Below, one piece after another: positions 33,138-41,416 of a stretch of 64,000 nucleotides of DNA (the stretch's first letter is position 1; each line of letters starts with the position of its first letter). Below the pieces are notes generated by a model. The model did not search any database and had not been told where the DNA came from. It was given only the letters and a program-made list of their open reading frames with translations. The position numbers and the translations under genes were made by a program. This DNA is from Pseudomonas sp. MYb60. Its GTDB lineage: Bacteria; Pseudomonadota; Gammaproteobacteria; Pseudomonadales; Pseudomonadaceae. The stretch spans positions 1 through 64,000 of the forward strand of contig NZ_PCOZ01000020.1 in assembly GCF_002979555.1 (NCBI RefSeq). Direction: 5' to 3'.

Positions 33138-33878
33138 TTACTTCTTGGCAGCCGGTGCTTCAGGCGCCTCAGGGGCTTCAGCCTTGGCTGGGTCCTTGAT
33201 GGCCAGCAGCTCGAGGTCGAAAACCAGCACGGAGTTGGCTGGAATCGCCGGGCTCGGGCTCTGTGCGCCGTAGGCCAGGTCCGAAGGAATGTACAGCTCG
33301 ACCTTCTCGCCCACGTGCATCAGTTGCAGGCCTTCGACCCAACCCGGGATCACGCCGCTGACCGGCAGGTCAATCGGGCTGCCGCGATCCACGGAGCTGT
33401 CAAAGGTGGTGCCGTTGGTGAGTTTGCCGGTGTAGTGCACAGTCACCACGTCAGTCGGCTTGGGCTGGGCGCCGTCGGCTTTCTTGGTGATCTTGTACTG
33501 CAGACCGGAAGCGGTGGTAACGACGCCGTCTTTCTTGGCGTTGTCTTCGAGGAATTTCTTGCCGGCCGTTGCCGACTCTTCGCTCATCTTGGTCATGCGT
33601 TCTTCAGCACGCTTCTGCAGTGCGGCAAACGCCTCGACCAGTTCGTCGTCCTTGAGCTTCTGCTCTTTCTTGCCGACGGCATCTTCGATGCCCTGGGCGA
33701 CTGCCTTGGAATCCAGGTCATCCATGCCTTCCTGGGCAAGGCTTTTGCCCATGTTCAGGCCAATGCCGTAGGAAGCTTTCTGCGCCGGGGTTTTCAGCTC
33801 TACGCTGGTCTGCGAATCACAACCCGCAAGTACCAGGCTAACCAGGGCCACCGCCGCCGCCAACCGATGCTGTTTCAT
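33138..33878 (-). CDS. fklB: FKBP-type peptidyl-prolyl isomerase, lipoprotein
   Basis: A 246-residue isomerase that speeds proline cis/trans change in the cell envelope. Signal peptide MKQHRLAAAVALVSLVLAGC ends in a lipobox. Residues about 25-115 form the helical dimerisation domain of FkpA/Mip-type proteins; the FKBP domain follows with VTVHYTGKLTNGTTFDSS, IPGWVEGLQLMHVGEK and IPSDLAYG. A proline/alanine/glutamate tail ends it. The ATG at 33878 has AAGGAAAT upstream; a longer reading upstream is not signal-like. Confidence 0.88.
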   Translation of the reverse strand: MKQHRLAAAVALVSLVLAGCDSQTSVELKTPAQKASYGIGLNMGKSLAQEGMDDLDSKAVAQGIEDAVGKKEQKLKDDELVEAFAALQKRAEERMTKMSEESATAGKKFLEDNAKKDGVVTTASGLQYKITKKADGAQPKPTDVVTVHYTGKLTNGTTFDSSVDRGSPIDLPVSGVIPGWVEGLQLMHVGEKVELYIPSDLAYGAQSPSPAIPANSVLVFDLELLAIKDPAKAEAPEAPEAPAAKK

Positions 33879-34125
33879 GCTATTTCCTTGTTCATGCGCC
33901 AATAGGGCATTCGAATAAAGTCGCGAGCTTATCAGGCGGCCACGACCAATGGCTACCGGCATGTGAGCAGGAAACTTCCGATAAGTTCACGTGTTTAAAA
34001 GCATTTTCATTCTTCACGAAGGCCCACGACGGAGGATGGAACGACCTCACTCGAGCCTCATGGCCACTTGCCGCACCTGTGGCGTGGTGGCATAACAGCG
34101 CTACGACTAGACAAGGATAGTTATC

Positions 34126-35934
34126 TTGCGCATTTTTTCCCGTGTGTTACTCCTGATACTGCTCGCATTGGGCCTGATCCTGGCGGTGGTGCTCTACTAC
34201 ACCGTTAACCCCAGGCTCCCGGATCATGTGCCTGTGCAGCAGGTGCACTACCAAGACCAATGGAGCGCCGCCGACCGCCAGACCTACTACTTCACGCCCC
34301 AGGGCACCCAGGTAAAAGGCCTGCACTACGATTGGTTCACCGCCCTGGAGCTGCCGTTCTTCGAGCAGCGTTTTGCCACGCCGGAATACCTCGCGCGCTT
34401 TGGTTTCCTGGTCGATCCCAAACAGGTGCCCAGCGCGCAAAACCCCGGCAACCTGCCGGTGGGTTTCGCCCGTCACCAGAACGCCGGTGACAACGCCGAG
34501 TACCTGGACATCACCTGCGCCGCCTGCCACACCGGCGAGCTGCATTTCAAAGGCCAGGCCCTGCGCATCGACGGCGGTTCGGCTCAGCACGTGCTGCCCT
34601 CGAGTGTGCCCACCCTGCGCGGCGGCAGCTTCGGCCAGGCCCTGGTCGCCAGCCTCGCCGCCACCTACTACAACCCGTGGAAATTCGAACGCTTCGCCCA
34701 CAAGGTGCTGGGCGACCGTTACGAGTCCGAGCACAGCCAACTGCGCCAGGATTTCAAGCAATCGTTGAACCGGTTCCTCAAGGTCGCCTGGAACGACACC
34801 CACCGCGGTCTCTACCCTACCGAAGAGGGCCCGGGCCGCACCGACGCCTTCGGCCGCATCGCCAACGCCAGCTTCGGCGACGCGATTTCCCCGGAAAACT
34901 ACCGCGTTGCCAACGCCCCCGTGGACTACCCGCAACTGTGGGATATGTGGACCTTCGACTGGGTGCAATGGAACGGTTCGGCCCAACAGCCGATGGCGCG
35001 CAACATCGGCGAAGCCCTCGGTGTCGGGGCCACGCTGTCCTTCTTCGACAGCGCCGGCCAACCGCTGCAGGGCGATGCACGCTACCCCTCCAGCGTGCGG
35101 GTGCGCGACCTCAACCTGATCGAAGAAACCCTGCAACGCCTCAAGCCCCCGACCTGGCCCGAAGACCTGTTCGGCCCAGTGGACAAAGTCCTCGCCGCCC
35201 AGGGCCGCGCATTGTTCAGCGAGAACTGCGCCGGCTGCCATGTGCCAAGCGTCTCCCAGGAGAATGGGCGCCCGGTAAACCCTCTCAAGATGCTGCCGGT
35301 GGATTACATCGGCACCGACCCCGGTACGGCCAACAACATTGCTGACCAGCGCTATGACCTCAGCGCCTTGCAATGGGACCTGGCCGAATTGGCCCAGCTC
35401 AACGTGCAGTTGCACCCCACCCCCGCCGAGCCCCTGGACCTGAAAAAAATCTCGGTGGCCAAGGGCCTGGCCTACGTCACCGCGTTCGTCGAAGAGCACG
35501 CCTACCGCGCTGCCGGCGTCACCCCGGCCGAACGCCCGCGCCTGGACGGTTTTGGCCTGCCCATCGGCGTGCGCGAGTTGCGCGCCTACAAGGCCCGCCC
35601 GCTGGCCGGCGTGTGGGCCACGCCGCCGTTCCTGCACAACGGCTCGGTGCCGACGATCTACCAACTGCTCTCGCCCCAGGACGAGCGCAGTACCACCTTC
35701 TATAAAGGCACGTTCAATTACGACCCGCGTCACCTCGGGTATGAAACGGGCGCGTTCAAGAATGCCTTCCTGTTCGATACCACCATCACCGGCAACCACA
35801 ACAGCGGCCACGAATTCCGTGCCGGCAAGCAGGGCAATGGCGTAATCGGCCGTGGCTTGCTGCCCCAGGAGCGCTGGGCATTGCTGGAATACCTCAAAGT
35901 GCTGGGCGGCCCGCTGGAGCAACAATTGCCATGA
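34126..35934 (+). CDS. Membrane-anchored di-heme cytochrome c (RoxA/peroxidase-like)
   Basis: A 602-residue protein with an N-terminal signal anchor (VLLLILLALGLILAVVLYYT) and two heme-binding motifs, CAACH at about 131 and CAGCH at about 368. The C-terminal segment AGVWATPPFLHNGSVPTIYQ is typical of RoxA-like and related di-heme cytochromes. It should face the periplasm. It starts with TTG at 34126 with AAGGA eight bases upstream. It overlaps the catalase-fold gene by four bases, so the products likely work together in oxidant metabolism. Substrate unknown. Confidence 0.82.
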   Translation: MRIFSRVLLLILLALGLILAVVLYYTVNPRLPDHVPVQQVHYQDQWSAADRQTYYFTPQGTQVKGLHYDWFTALELPFFEQRFATPEYLARFGFLVDPKQVPSAQNPGNLPVGFARHQNAGDNAEYLDITCAACHTGELHFKGQALRIDGGSAQHVLPSSVPTLRGGSFGQALVASLAATYYNPWKFERFAHKVLGDRYESEHSQLRQDFKQSLNRFLKVAWNDTHRGLYPTEEGPGRTDAFGRIANASFGDAISPENYRVANAPVDYPQLWDMWTFDWVQWNGSAQQPMARNIGEALGVGATLSFFDSAGQPLQGDARYPSSVRVRDLNLIEETLQRLKPPTWPEDLFGPVDKVLAAQGRALFSENCAGCHVPSVSQENGRPVNPLKMLPVDYIGTDPGTANNIADQRYDLSALQWDLAELAQLNVQLHPTPAEPLDLKKISVAKGLAYVTAFVEEHAYRAAGVTPAERPRLDGFGLPIGVRELRAYKARPLAGVWATPPFLHNGSVPTIYQLLSPQDERSTTFYKGTFNYDPRHLGYETGAFKNAFLFDTTITGNHNSGHEFRAGKQGNGVIGRGLLPQERWALLEYLKVLGGPLEQQLP

Positions 35935-37097
35935 TGATTCGATCCCCTTACGACCGACCTTCCCTCCTCTCCCGCCTGTGGCTGCGAATCGGAGCGTTCC
36001 TCGGCAAAACCCTGCTGTGGCTGGTCGGTCTCGGCCTGCTCGGCTGGCTGATCGCAACGGCCTGGTTCGCCTGGCACCACAGCGGCCCGGTGTCCCCGCA
36101 AGAGCAGATTCCTGCGGGTGAAGCGGCCATGACCCAGGGCATCATCCAGACAGCGGTGCGCATCGTCGACCAACACCGCGAAGGCACCCGCTACCTGCGC
36201 GATGCCCATGCCAAGGCCCACGGCTGCGTGAAGGCCGAAGTCAGCGTGCTGGCGGACCTCGACCCGGCGTTGCGCCAGGGCGTGTTTGCCGAGCCGGGCA
36301 AGACCTGGCAGGCCGTGATGCGCCTGTCCAACGGCAATGCGTATCCGCAGTTCGACAGCATCCGCGACGCCCGGGGCATGGCGATCAAGTTGCTGGATGT
36401 GCCAGGCAAGCAACTGTTGGCCGACCAGCAGGCACGCAGAGAACAGGACTTTGTGATGTTCAGCCACCCGAACTTTTTTGTCAGCGATGTGGCGGAATAC
36501 GCGCAGAACATCGGCGCCCAGGCGGATGGCAAGAAAGTGCTGGCGTTCTTCCCCAAGGTGGACCCGCGCAGCTGGCAGATACGCCACCTGTTTATCGCCC
36601 TGGCGACCCTGGCACCGGCACCCGCCAGCCCGACGCAGACGACGTATTTTTCCGTATCGCCCTACAAGTTTGGTGCGGCCAACGCCAAGTTCCGCGTCGC
36701 GCCGGACCCGCAGAGCTGCCCGGAATACACCCTGCCCAAACAGAATCAGGACCTGCCCAACTTTCTGCGCAGCGCCTTGAACCAACAGCTGTCCACCGAC
36801 CGCGTGCCGGCGTGTTTCGTGTTGCAGATCCAGCGGCAGAACCCGCAGAAGTTCATGCCGATCGAAGACACCAGCATCGGATGGAAGGAAAGCGATGCGC
36901 CTTTCGAAAGCGTGGCGAAGGTACGCATCCCTGCGCAGGATTTCGACACGCCTGAACAGAATCTGGCCTGCGACAACCAGTCGTTCAACCCCTGGTTCGG
37001 CGTGGCGGAACACCGCCCCATCGGCGGCATCAACCGCTTGCGCAAGGCGGTGTACGAAGCGGTCAGCGACTACCGCCACAGCCGAAACGCGCCGTAG
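35931..37097 (+). CDS. Membrane-anchored catalase-family protein (SrpA-like)
   Basis: A 388-residue protein with an N-terminal membrane helix (about 25-50) and a truncated catalase core: AHAKAHGCVKAEVSVL (start of the barrel), AVMRLSNGNAYPQFDS, DARGMAIKLLDV and FVMFSHPNFFVSD. It is shorter than monofunctional catalases and lies on the periplasmic side, so peroxidase activity or redox partnership with the di-heme cytochrome is more likely than bulk H2O2 removal. Start is ATG 35931, overlapping the cytochrome stop. Confidence 0.8.
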   Translation: MMIRSPYDRPSLLSRLWLRIGAFLGKTLLWLVGLGLLGWLIATAWFAWHHSGPVSPQEQIPAGEAAMTQGIIQTAVRIVDQHREGTRYLRDAHAKAHGCVKAEVSVLADLDPALRQGVFAEPGKTWQAVMRLSNGNAYPQFDSIRDARGMAIKLLDVPGKQLLADQQARREQDFVMFSHPNFFVSDVAEYAQNIGAQADGKKVLAFFPKVDPRSWQIRHLFIALATLAPAPASPTQTTYFSVSPYKFGAANAKFRVAPDPQSCPEYTLPKQNQDLPNFLRSALNQQLSTDRVPACFVLQIQRQNPQKFMPIEDTSIGWKESDAPFESVAKVRIPAQDFDTPEQNLACDNQSFNPWFGVAEHRPIGGINRLRKAVYEAVSDYRHSRNAP

Positions 37098-37099
37098 GG

Positions 37100-37987
37100 T
37101 CAGGTAAACAGATGCTCGGCAATGAAGTCCACGAACACGCGGATTTTCGGCGACAAGTGCCGGCTCGATGGCCACAACGCCCAGAACTGGCCCTGGTCGC
37201 TGCAGTGCTCGTCGAGCACCGTTTCCAGGCGCCCTTGGGCCACCGCTTCGCGGGCGAGAAAGTCCGGGACAAAAGCGATGCCATGCCCGTCGATGGCGGC
37301 GGTAAGCATGGCCTCCATATTGTTCAGCGTCATTGCGGTAGGCAGGCGTAGCTGGGTAAACGCCGGGTTGGCGGCCAACGTCCAGTCCATGATCTTGCCG
37401 GTGGTCGCAAAGCGGTAACGCAGGCATTGGTGTTGCTCCAGGTCCAGCACCGCCAGCGGCCGCCCGTGACGCTGAAAATACGCTGGCGCGGCGCACAGCA
37501 AAAACCTGAACGGGCCCAACCGGCGCGACATCAATTTCGAGTCGGCCAGGCCGCCACTGCGAATCGCCACGTCGATGCCCTCTTCGATCACATCCACCAG
37601 CAGGTCGTTGAAATCCAGTTCCAGTTCGATCTCCGGGTAGGCGCTGCGGAACGCCAGCATATGCGGCATAAGGAAGCGATAACCGATGGTGGGCAGGCTC
37701 ACTCTCAACTTGCCACGGGGCGCCTGGGCCACATGCGACAGCATGGCCCGTGCGTCATGCAGGTCATCGAGGATTTTGCGGCAGCGTTCGTAAAACAACT
37801 GGCCCTCGGCCGTCAGGCTGACCCTGCGCGTACTGCGATGCAGCAAGCGCACATTCAGCGACGCTTCCAGCTTGGCAACATTCTTGCCCACCGCCGACGC
37901 GGAAATGCCCAAGCCGCGCGCCGCCGTGACAAAACTCAGGGCTTCTGCCGTTTTCACGAAGGCGATGACACCGCTTAGATTGTCCAT
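37100..37987 (-). CDS. LysR-family regulator
   Basis: A 295-residue regulator: N-terminal HTH with FVTAARGLGISASAVGKNVAKLE, then the substrate-binding domain (about 90-295). The ATG at 37987 has AAGGGC upstream; 21 more in-frame residues upstream are rejected because LysR proteins start a few residues before the HTH. It is divergent from the MFS pump gene (106 bases between), its likely target, and convergent with the catalase-fold gene with two bases between. Confidence 0.85.
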   Translation of the reverse strand: MDNLSGVIAFVKTAEALSFVTAARGLGISASAVGKNVAKLEASLNVRLLHRSTRRVSLTAEGQLFYERCRKILDDLHDARAMLSHVAQAPRGKLRVSLPTIGYRFLMPHMLAFRSAYPEIELELDFNDLLVDVIEEGIDVAIRSGGLADSKLMSRRLGPFRFLLCAAPAYFQRHGRPLAVLDLEQHQCLRYRFATTGKIMDWTLAANPAFTQLRLPTAMTLNNMEAMLTAAIDGHGIAFVPDFLAREAVAQGRLETVLDEHCSDQGQFWALWPSSRHLSPKIRVFVDFIAEHLFT

Positions 37988-38093
37988 TAGAGCCCTTTTG
38001 TCCGTTATCACTGGAAGCAAAGCCTGTTTATCTACGATTGCATCCTGCATAGATTAAACGGCGCACCCACACGACAAGCAAGGACTCCCCGCG

Positions 38094-39596
38094 ATGAACA
38101 CACACCGCTACACCATTCTCGCCGCCATTTGCCTGGCCGCTCTGGCACTGCCCATGAGTTTCACCGGTGGGGCCGTGGCTACGCCGTTCATTGGCCGGGC
38201 ATTTGACGCGTCGCCGACCGAGTTGGCCTGGATCACCAATGCCTTCCTGCTCAGCTTCGGCAGCCTGCTGATGGCGGCCGGCACCCTGGCTGATCGCTAT
38301 GGGCGCAAGCGTTTGTTCATCGGCGGCATGGGCCTGTTTGCGCTGGTCTCCCTGCTGTTGGCAGTGGCGCCGGATGTGCTGTGGCTGGACTTGCTGCGCG
38401 GCGCCCAGGGCGTAGCCGCCGCCGCTGCGCTGGCCGGTGGCAGCGCGGCGCTGGCCCAGGAATTCGAAGGCCACGCCCGCACACGGGCGTTCAGTGTGTT
38501 GGGCACCACCTTTGGCGTGGGCCTGGCGTTCGGGCCGTTGTTGGCGGGGGCATTGATCGAGTGGCTGGGTTGGCGCGGGATCTTTCTGTTCACCGCCGCG
38601 CTGGCGCTGCTGTCCCTGATCTTCGCCGCGCCGACCCTGCGTGAAAGCCGCAATCCCGATGCCCAGCGCCTGGACGTCCTGGGTGCAGTGACGTTTTCCG
38701 GCCTGTTGATCGCCTTCACCAGCGCGGTGATCCTGGCGCCGCAACAGGGCTGGAACTCGACGCTGATTCACACGCTGTTCGGCATGGCTGCCGTGCTTGC
38801 AGGCGTGTTCATCTACGTGGAAACCCACACCCAACAGCCGATGCTGGAGCTGCGCCTGTTTCGTTTCGCGCGTTTCGTGGGCGTGCAGATCCTGCCGATT
38901 GGCACCTGCTACTGCTTCATCGTGCTGGTGGTGTTGCTGCCGATCCGCTTTATCGGCGTGGAAGGCGATAGTGCGTTCCAGGCAGGGCTCAAGATGCTGG
39001 CCTTGTCCGCGCCGATGCTGGTGGTGCCGATGCTGGCCGCGTCGCTAACCCGCTGGGTGTCCGCAGGCCGGTTGTGCGCCCTGGGCTTCTTGATTGCGGC
39101 GGCGGGCCTGTATGGGCTCAGCACGCTGGACGCCAATGCCCATGGGCCGATCATCGCCGCCCTGCTGGTGCTCGGGCTGGGCACGGCGGTGCCGTGGGGC
39201 TTGATGGATGGCCTGTCGATCAGCGTGGTGCCTCGTGAGCGGGCCGGCATGGCGGCGGGAATTTTCAACACCACCCGCGTGGCCAGCGAAGGCGTGGCGC
39301 TGGCGATCACCCTCGCGGTGCTGGGTGCATTGGTCGCCCACCACCTGAGCGTCACCAGCAGCCTCGCGCTGGCCCCCGCCGACCTGTCGCGTATCGCCCA
39401 ACACCTGGTCATGGGCGACCTGCCGTTCGCCGGCCATATCCCCTTGGCTGAACTGCGCAGCGCTTACCTTGCAGGCTTCAATACCCTGCTGCAGCTACTC
39501 GCATTGTTCACACTGGTGACGGCGTTGATCGTGTACCTGTTCCTCGGGCGCGAGGTCAACGCGCCCGCGGTACCCGAAGAGTGCGTCACCTCCTGA
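38094..39596 (+). CDS. MFS drug-resistance transporter, 14-helix DHA2 family
   Basis: A 500-residue inner-membrane transporter. Motif A is visible as GTLADRYGRKR after helix 2 and the drug-efflux motif C-like GVGLAFGPLLAGALIE in helix 5. DHA2 (EmrB/QacA-like) proteins export toxic compounds in exchange for protons. No membrane-fusion protein gene is adjacent. Control by the divergent LysR protein is likely. A terminator follows. Confidence 0.85.
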   Translation: MNTHRYTILAAICLAALALPMSFTGGAVATPFIGRAFDASPTELAWITNAFLLSFGSLLMAAGTLADRYGRKRLFIGGMGLFALVSLLLAVAPDVLWLDLLRGAQGVAAAAALAGGSAALAQEFEGHARTRAFSVLGTTFGVGLAFGPLLAGALIEWLGWRGIFLFTAALALLSLIFAAPTLRESRNPDAQRLDVLGAVTFSGLLIAFTSAVILAPQQGWNSTLIHTLFGMAAVLAGVFIYVETHTQQPMLELRLFRFARFVGVQILPIGTCYCFIVLVVLLPIRFIGVEGDSAFQAGLKMLALSAPMLVVPMLAASLTRWVSAGRLCALGFLIAAAGLYGLSTLDANAHGPIIAALLVLGLGTAVPWGLMDGLSISVVPRERAGMAAGIFNTTRVASEGVALAITLAVLGALVAHHLSVTSSLALAPADLSRIAQHLVMGDLPFAGHIPLAELRSAYLAGFNTLLQLLALFTLVTALIVYLFLGREVNAPAVPEECVTS

Positions 39597-39658
39597 AGAG
39601 GATAAACAGCAGGTGCACAACGGCGAGGCGTTCGACGGGTAAATCGCAGCCATAAAAA

Positions 39659-39682
39659 AAGCCCGCTCAATTGAGCGGGCTT
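39659..39682. terminator. Bidirectional terminator between MFS gene and tRNA unit 1
   Basis: AAGCCCGCTCAATTGAGCGGGCTT is a perfect palindrome flanked by A and T runs. It can end the MFS transcript and the leftward tRNA-Val/tRNA-Asp transcript. Confidence 0.88.
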
Positions 39683-39723
39683 CTTGTGGCGACCTGGCGT
39701 TCAGTGTTCCAGGTTGCCGAATA

Positions 39724-39800
39724 TGGCGCAGCGGACGGGACTCGAACCCGCGACCCCCGGCGTGACAGGCCGGTATTCTAACCGACTGAACTACCGCTGC
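39724..39800 (-). tRNA. tRNA-Asp (GTC), copy 1
   Basis: A 77-base cloverleaf on the minus strand: acceptor GCAGCGG pairs with CCGCTGC, discriminator G, encoded CCA. D-loop GTTCAGTCGGTTAGAAT, anticodon loop CTGTCAC (GTC), T-arm GGGTTCGAGTCCC. It follows tRNA-Val copy 1 by 19 bases and is identical to copy 2. Confidence 0.97.
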
Positions 39801-39819
39801 GCGTAACACTTGAAGCGAA

Positions 39820-39895
39820 TGGTGGGTGATGACGGGATCGAACCGCCGACCCTCTGCTTGTAAGGCAGATGCTCTCCCAGCTGAGCTAATCACCC
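39820..39895 (-). tRNA. tRNA-Val (TAC), copy 1
   Basis: A 76-base cloverleaf on the minus strand: acceptor GGGTGAT with ATCACCC, discriminator A, encoded CCA; anticodon TAC at 39860-39862. An extended -10 box TGTATGAT lies about 20 bases upstream (around 39914-39921), so this copy may have its own promoter within the AT-rich 39908-40007. Confidence 0.97.
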
Positions 39896-40007
39896 TTCGT
39901 TTCGGTGTGGGCGCATCATACACCAAAAAATCGTAATGTCTTGATTTAAATGCAATTTATTTAAAAAAAGTTTGAATCGCGATTTCTTGCCATATTTCGG
40001 ACAAAGA

Positions 40008-40031
40008 AAAGCCCGCGATTAAGCGGGCTTT
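40008..40031 (-). terminator. Terminator between the two tRNA units
   Basis: AAAGCCCGC and GCGGGCTTT form a stem with a six-base loop, followed on the minus strand by TTC and TTT. It ends the transcript of tRNA unit 2. Confidence 0.82.
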
Positions 40032-40071
40032 CTGTGGTGACCTGGCGTTCAGTGTTCCAGGTTACCGAATA

Positions 40072-40148
40072 TGGCGCAGCGGACGGGACTCGAACCCGCG
40101 ACCCCCGGCGTGACAGGCCGGTATTCTAACCGACTGAACTACCGCTGC
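40072..40148 (-). tRNA. tRNA-Asp (GTC), copy 2
   Basis: Same 77-base sequence as copy 1, with encoded CCA and anticodon GTC, 19 bases after tRNA-Val copy 2. Confidence 0.97.
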
Positions 40149-40167
40149 GCGTAACACATGAGGCGAA

Positions 40168-40243
40168 TGGTGGGTGATGACGGGATCGAACCGCCGACCC
40201 TCTGCTTGTAAGGCAGATGCTCTCCCAGCTGAGCTAATCACCC
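40168..40243 (-). tRNA. tRNA-Val (TAC), copy 2
   Basis: Same 76-base sequence as copy 1, anticodon TAC, encoded CCA. It is first in the unit driven by the consensus-like promoter at 40264-40292. Confidence 0.97.
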
Positions 40244-40263
40244 TTCGTCTCGGTGTGGCGCGC

Positions 40264-40292
40264 ATTCTACGGAGCGACCCAAGGTCTGGCAA
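40264..40292 (-). promoter_or_regulatory. tRNA promoter
   Basis: On the minus strand TTGCCA (40287-40292), 17-base spacer, TAGAAT (40264-40269), then the discriminator GCGCGCC. This is the stringent stable-RNA type. Transcription would begin about 15 bases before tRNA-Val copy 2. Confidence 0.75.
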
Positions 40293-40402
40293 GCACTTTC
40301 TTAAATCTTTTTTTTGAGCCCTTCCAATGGCTTAGGCAGGGTTGGCCTCAGGCGCTATCAAGAGAATAATGCCCCCCTTTGTATAAAGGAGAGACTCCCC
40401 CC

Positions 40403-41323
40403 ATGTGGTTCAAGAACCTGCTTATCTATCGCCTGACCCAAGATCTGCCTGTTGATGCCGAGGCGTTGGAAGCGGCCATGGCCACCAAACTGGCGCGCCC
40501 TTGCGCCAGCCAGGAGTTGACCACTTACGGTTTCGTCGCCCCTTTCGGTAAAGGTGAAGACGCTCCCCTGGTCCACGTCAGCGGTGACTTCCTGTTGATC
40601 GCTGCACGCAAGGAAGAACGCATCCTGCCGGGCAGCGTGGTGCGTGATGCACTTAAGGAGAAAGTCGAAGAGATCGAGGCCGAGCAAATGCGCAAGGTCT
40701 ACAAGAAAGAACGCGACCAGATCAAGGATGAGATCATCCAGGCCTTCCTGCCGCGCGCCTTTATCCGTCGTTCGTCGACCTTCGCCGCCATCGCGCCGAA
40801 ACAGGGCCTGATCCTGGTGAACTCGGCCAGCCCGAAACGCGCCGAAGATTTGCTCTCCACCCTGCGTGAAGTAATCGGCACCCTGCCCGTTCGCCCGCTG
40901 ACCGTGAAAACCGCGCCAACCGCGATCATGACCGACTGGGTCACCACCCAGAAACCGGCCGATGACTTCTTCGTCCTCGACGAATGCGAACTGCGCGACA
41001 CCCACGAAGACGGCGGCATCGTGCGTTGCAAGCGTCAGGACCTGACCGGCGAAGAGATCCAGCTGCACCTCACCACCGGCAAGGTCGTGACCCAACTGTC
41101 CCTGGCCTGGCAGGACAAGTTGTCCTTCATGCTCGACGACAAGATGACCGTCAAGCGCCTGAAGTTCGAAGACCTGCTGCAAGACCAGGCCGAACAGGAC
41201 GGCGGCGACGAAGCGTTGGGCCAACTGGATGCGAGCTTCACATTGATGATGCTGACGTTTGGCGACTTTATCCCGGCGCTGGTTGAAGCACTGGGCGGTG
41301 AAGAGACCCCGCAAGGTATTTAA
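40403..41323 (+). CDS. rdgC: Recombination-associated protein RdgC
   Basis: A 306-residue DNA-binding protein that encircles duplex DNA and limits RecA action. Seen: MWFKNLLIYRLTQDL at the start, GFVAPFGKGEDAPLVH, LPRAFIRRSSTFAAIAP and VVTQLSLAWQDKLSFMLDD. Length is that of E. coli RdgC (303). The ATG at 40403 follows AAGGAGAG; a start 24 bases earlier would overlap this ribosome site. Single-gene unit followed by a REP. Confidence 0.93.
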   Translation: MWFKNLLIYRLTQDLPVDAEALEAAMATKLARPCASQELTTYGFVAPFGKGEDAPLVHVSGDFLLIAARKEERILPGSVVRDALKEKVEEIEAEQMRKVYKKERDQIKDEIIQAFLPRAFIRRSSTFAAIAPKQGLILVNSASPKRAEDLLSTLREVIGTLPVRPLTVKTAPTAIMTDWVTTQKPADDFFVLDECELRDTHEDGGIVRCKRQDLTGEEIQLHLTTGKVVTQLSLAWQDKLSFMLDDKMTVKRLKFEDLLQDQAEQDGGDEALGQLDASFTLMMLTFGDFIPALVEALGGEETPQGI

Positions 41324-41341
41324 GCCATGTGAAGATCAAAA

Positions 41342-41370
41342 TGTGGGAGGGGGCAAGCCCCCCTCCCACA
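41342..41370. repeat. REP element
   Basis: TGTGGGAGGGGGC, loop AAG, and the complementary arm, between rdgC and the BASS transporter gene. Confidence 0.85.
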
Positions 41371-41416
41371 CTTGATTGTATTGCCACTTCGAAAGCCTAA
41401 TAACAAGGACACCCCC

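Larger units (their letters stand above)
39661..40250. repeat. Tandem duplication of a tRNA-Val/tRNA-Asp unit
   Basis: The stretch 39661-39900 is repeated at 40011-40250 in the same orientation, including the terminator stem, the trailer hairpin CCTGGCGTTCAGTGTTCCAGG, both tRNAs and their spacer. The tRNAs are identical; the spacers differ by a few bases. About 110 AT-rich bases separate the units. Confidence 0.85.

Noticed and set aside
39661..40250. tRNA duplication as an attachment-site scar of an integrated element
   Set aside because: No integrase, phage or plasmid genes lie between or beside the copies; the repeat covers the full transcription unit, which fits tandem duplication.
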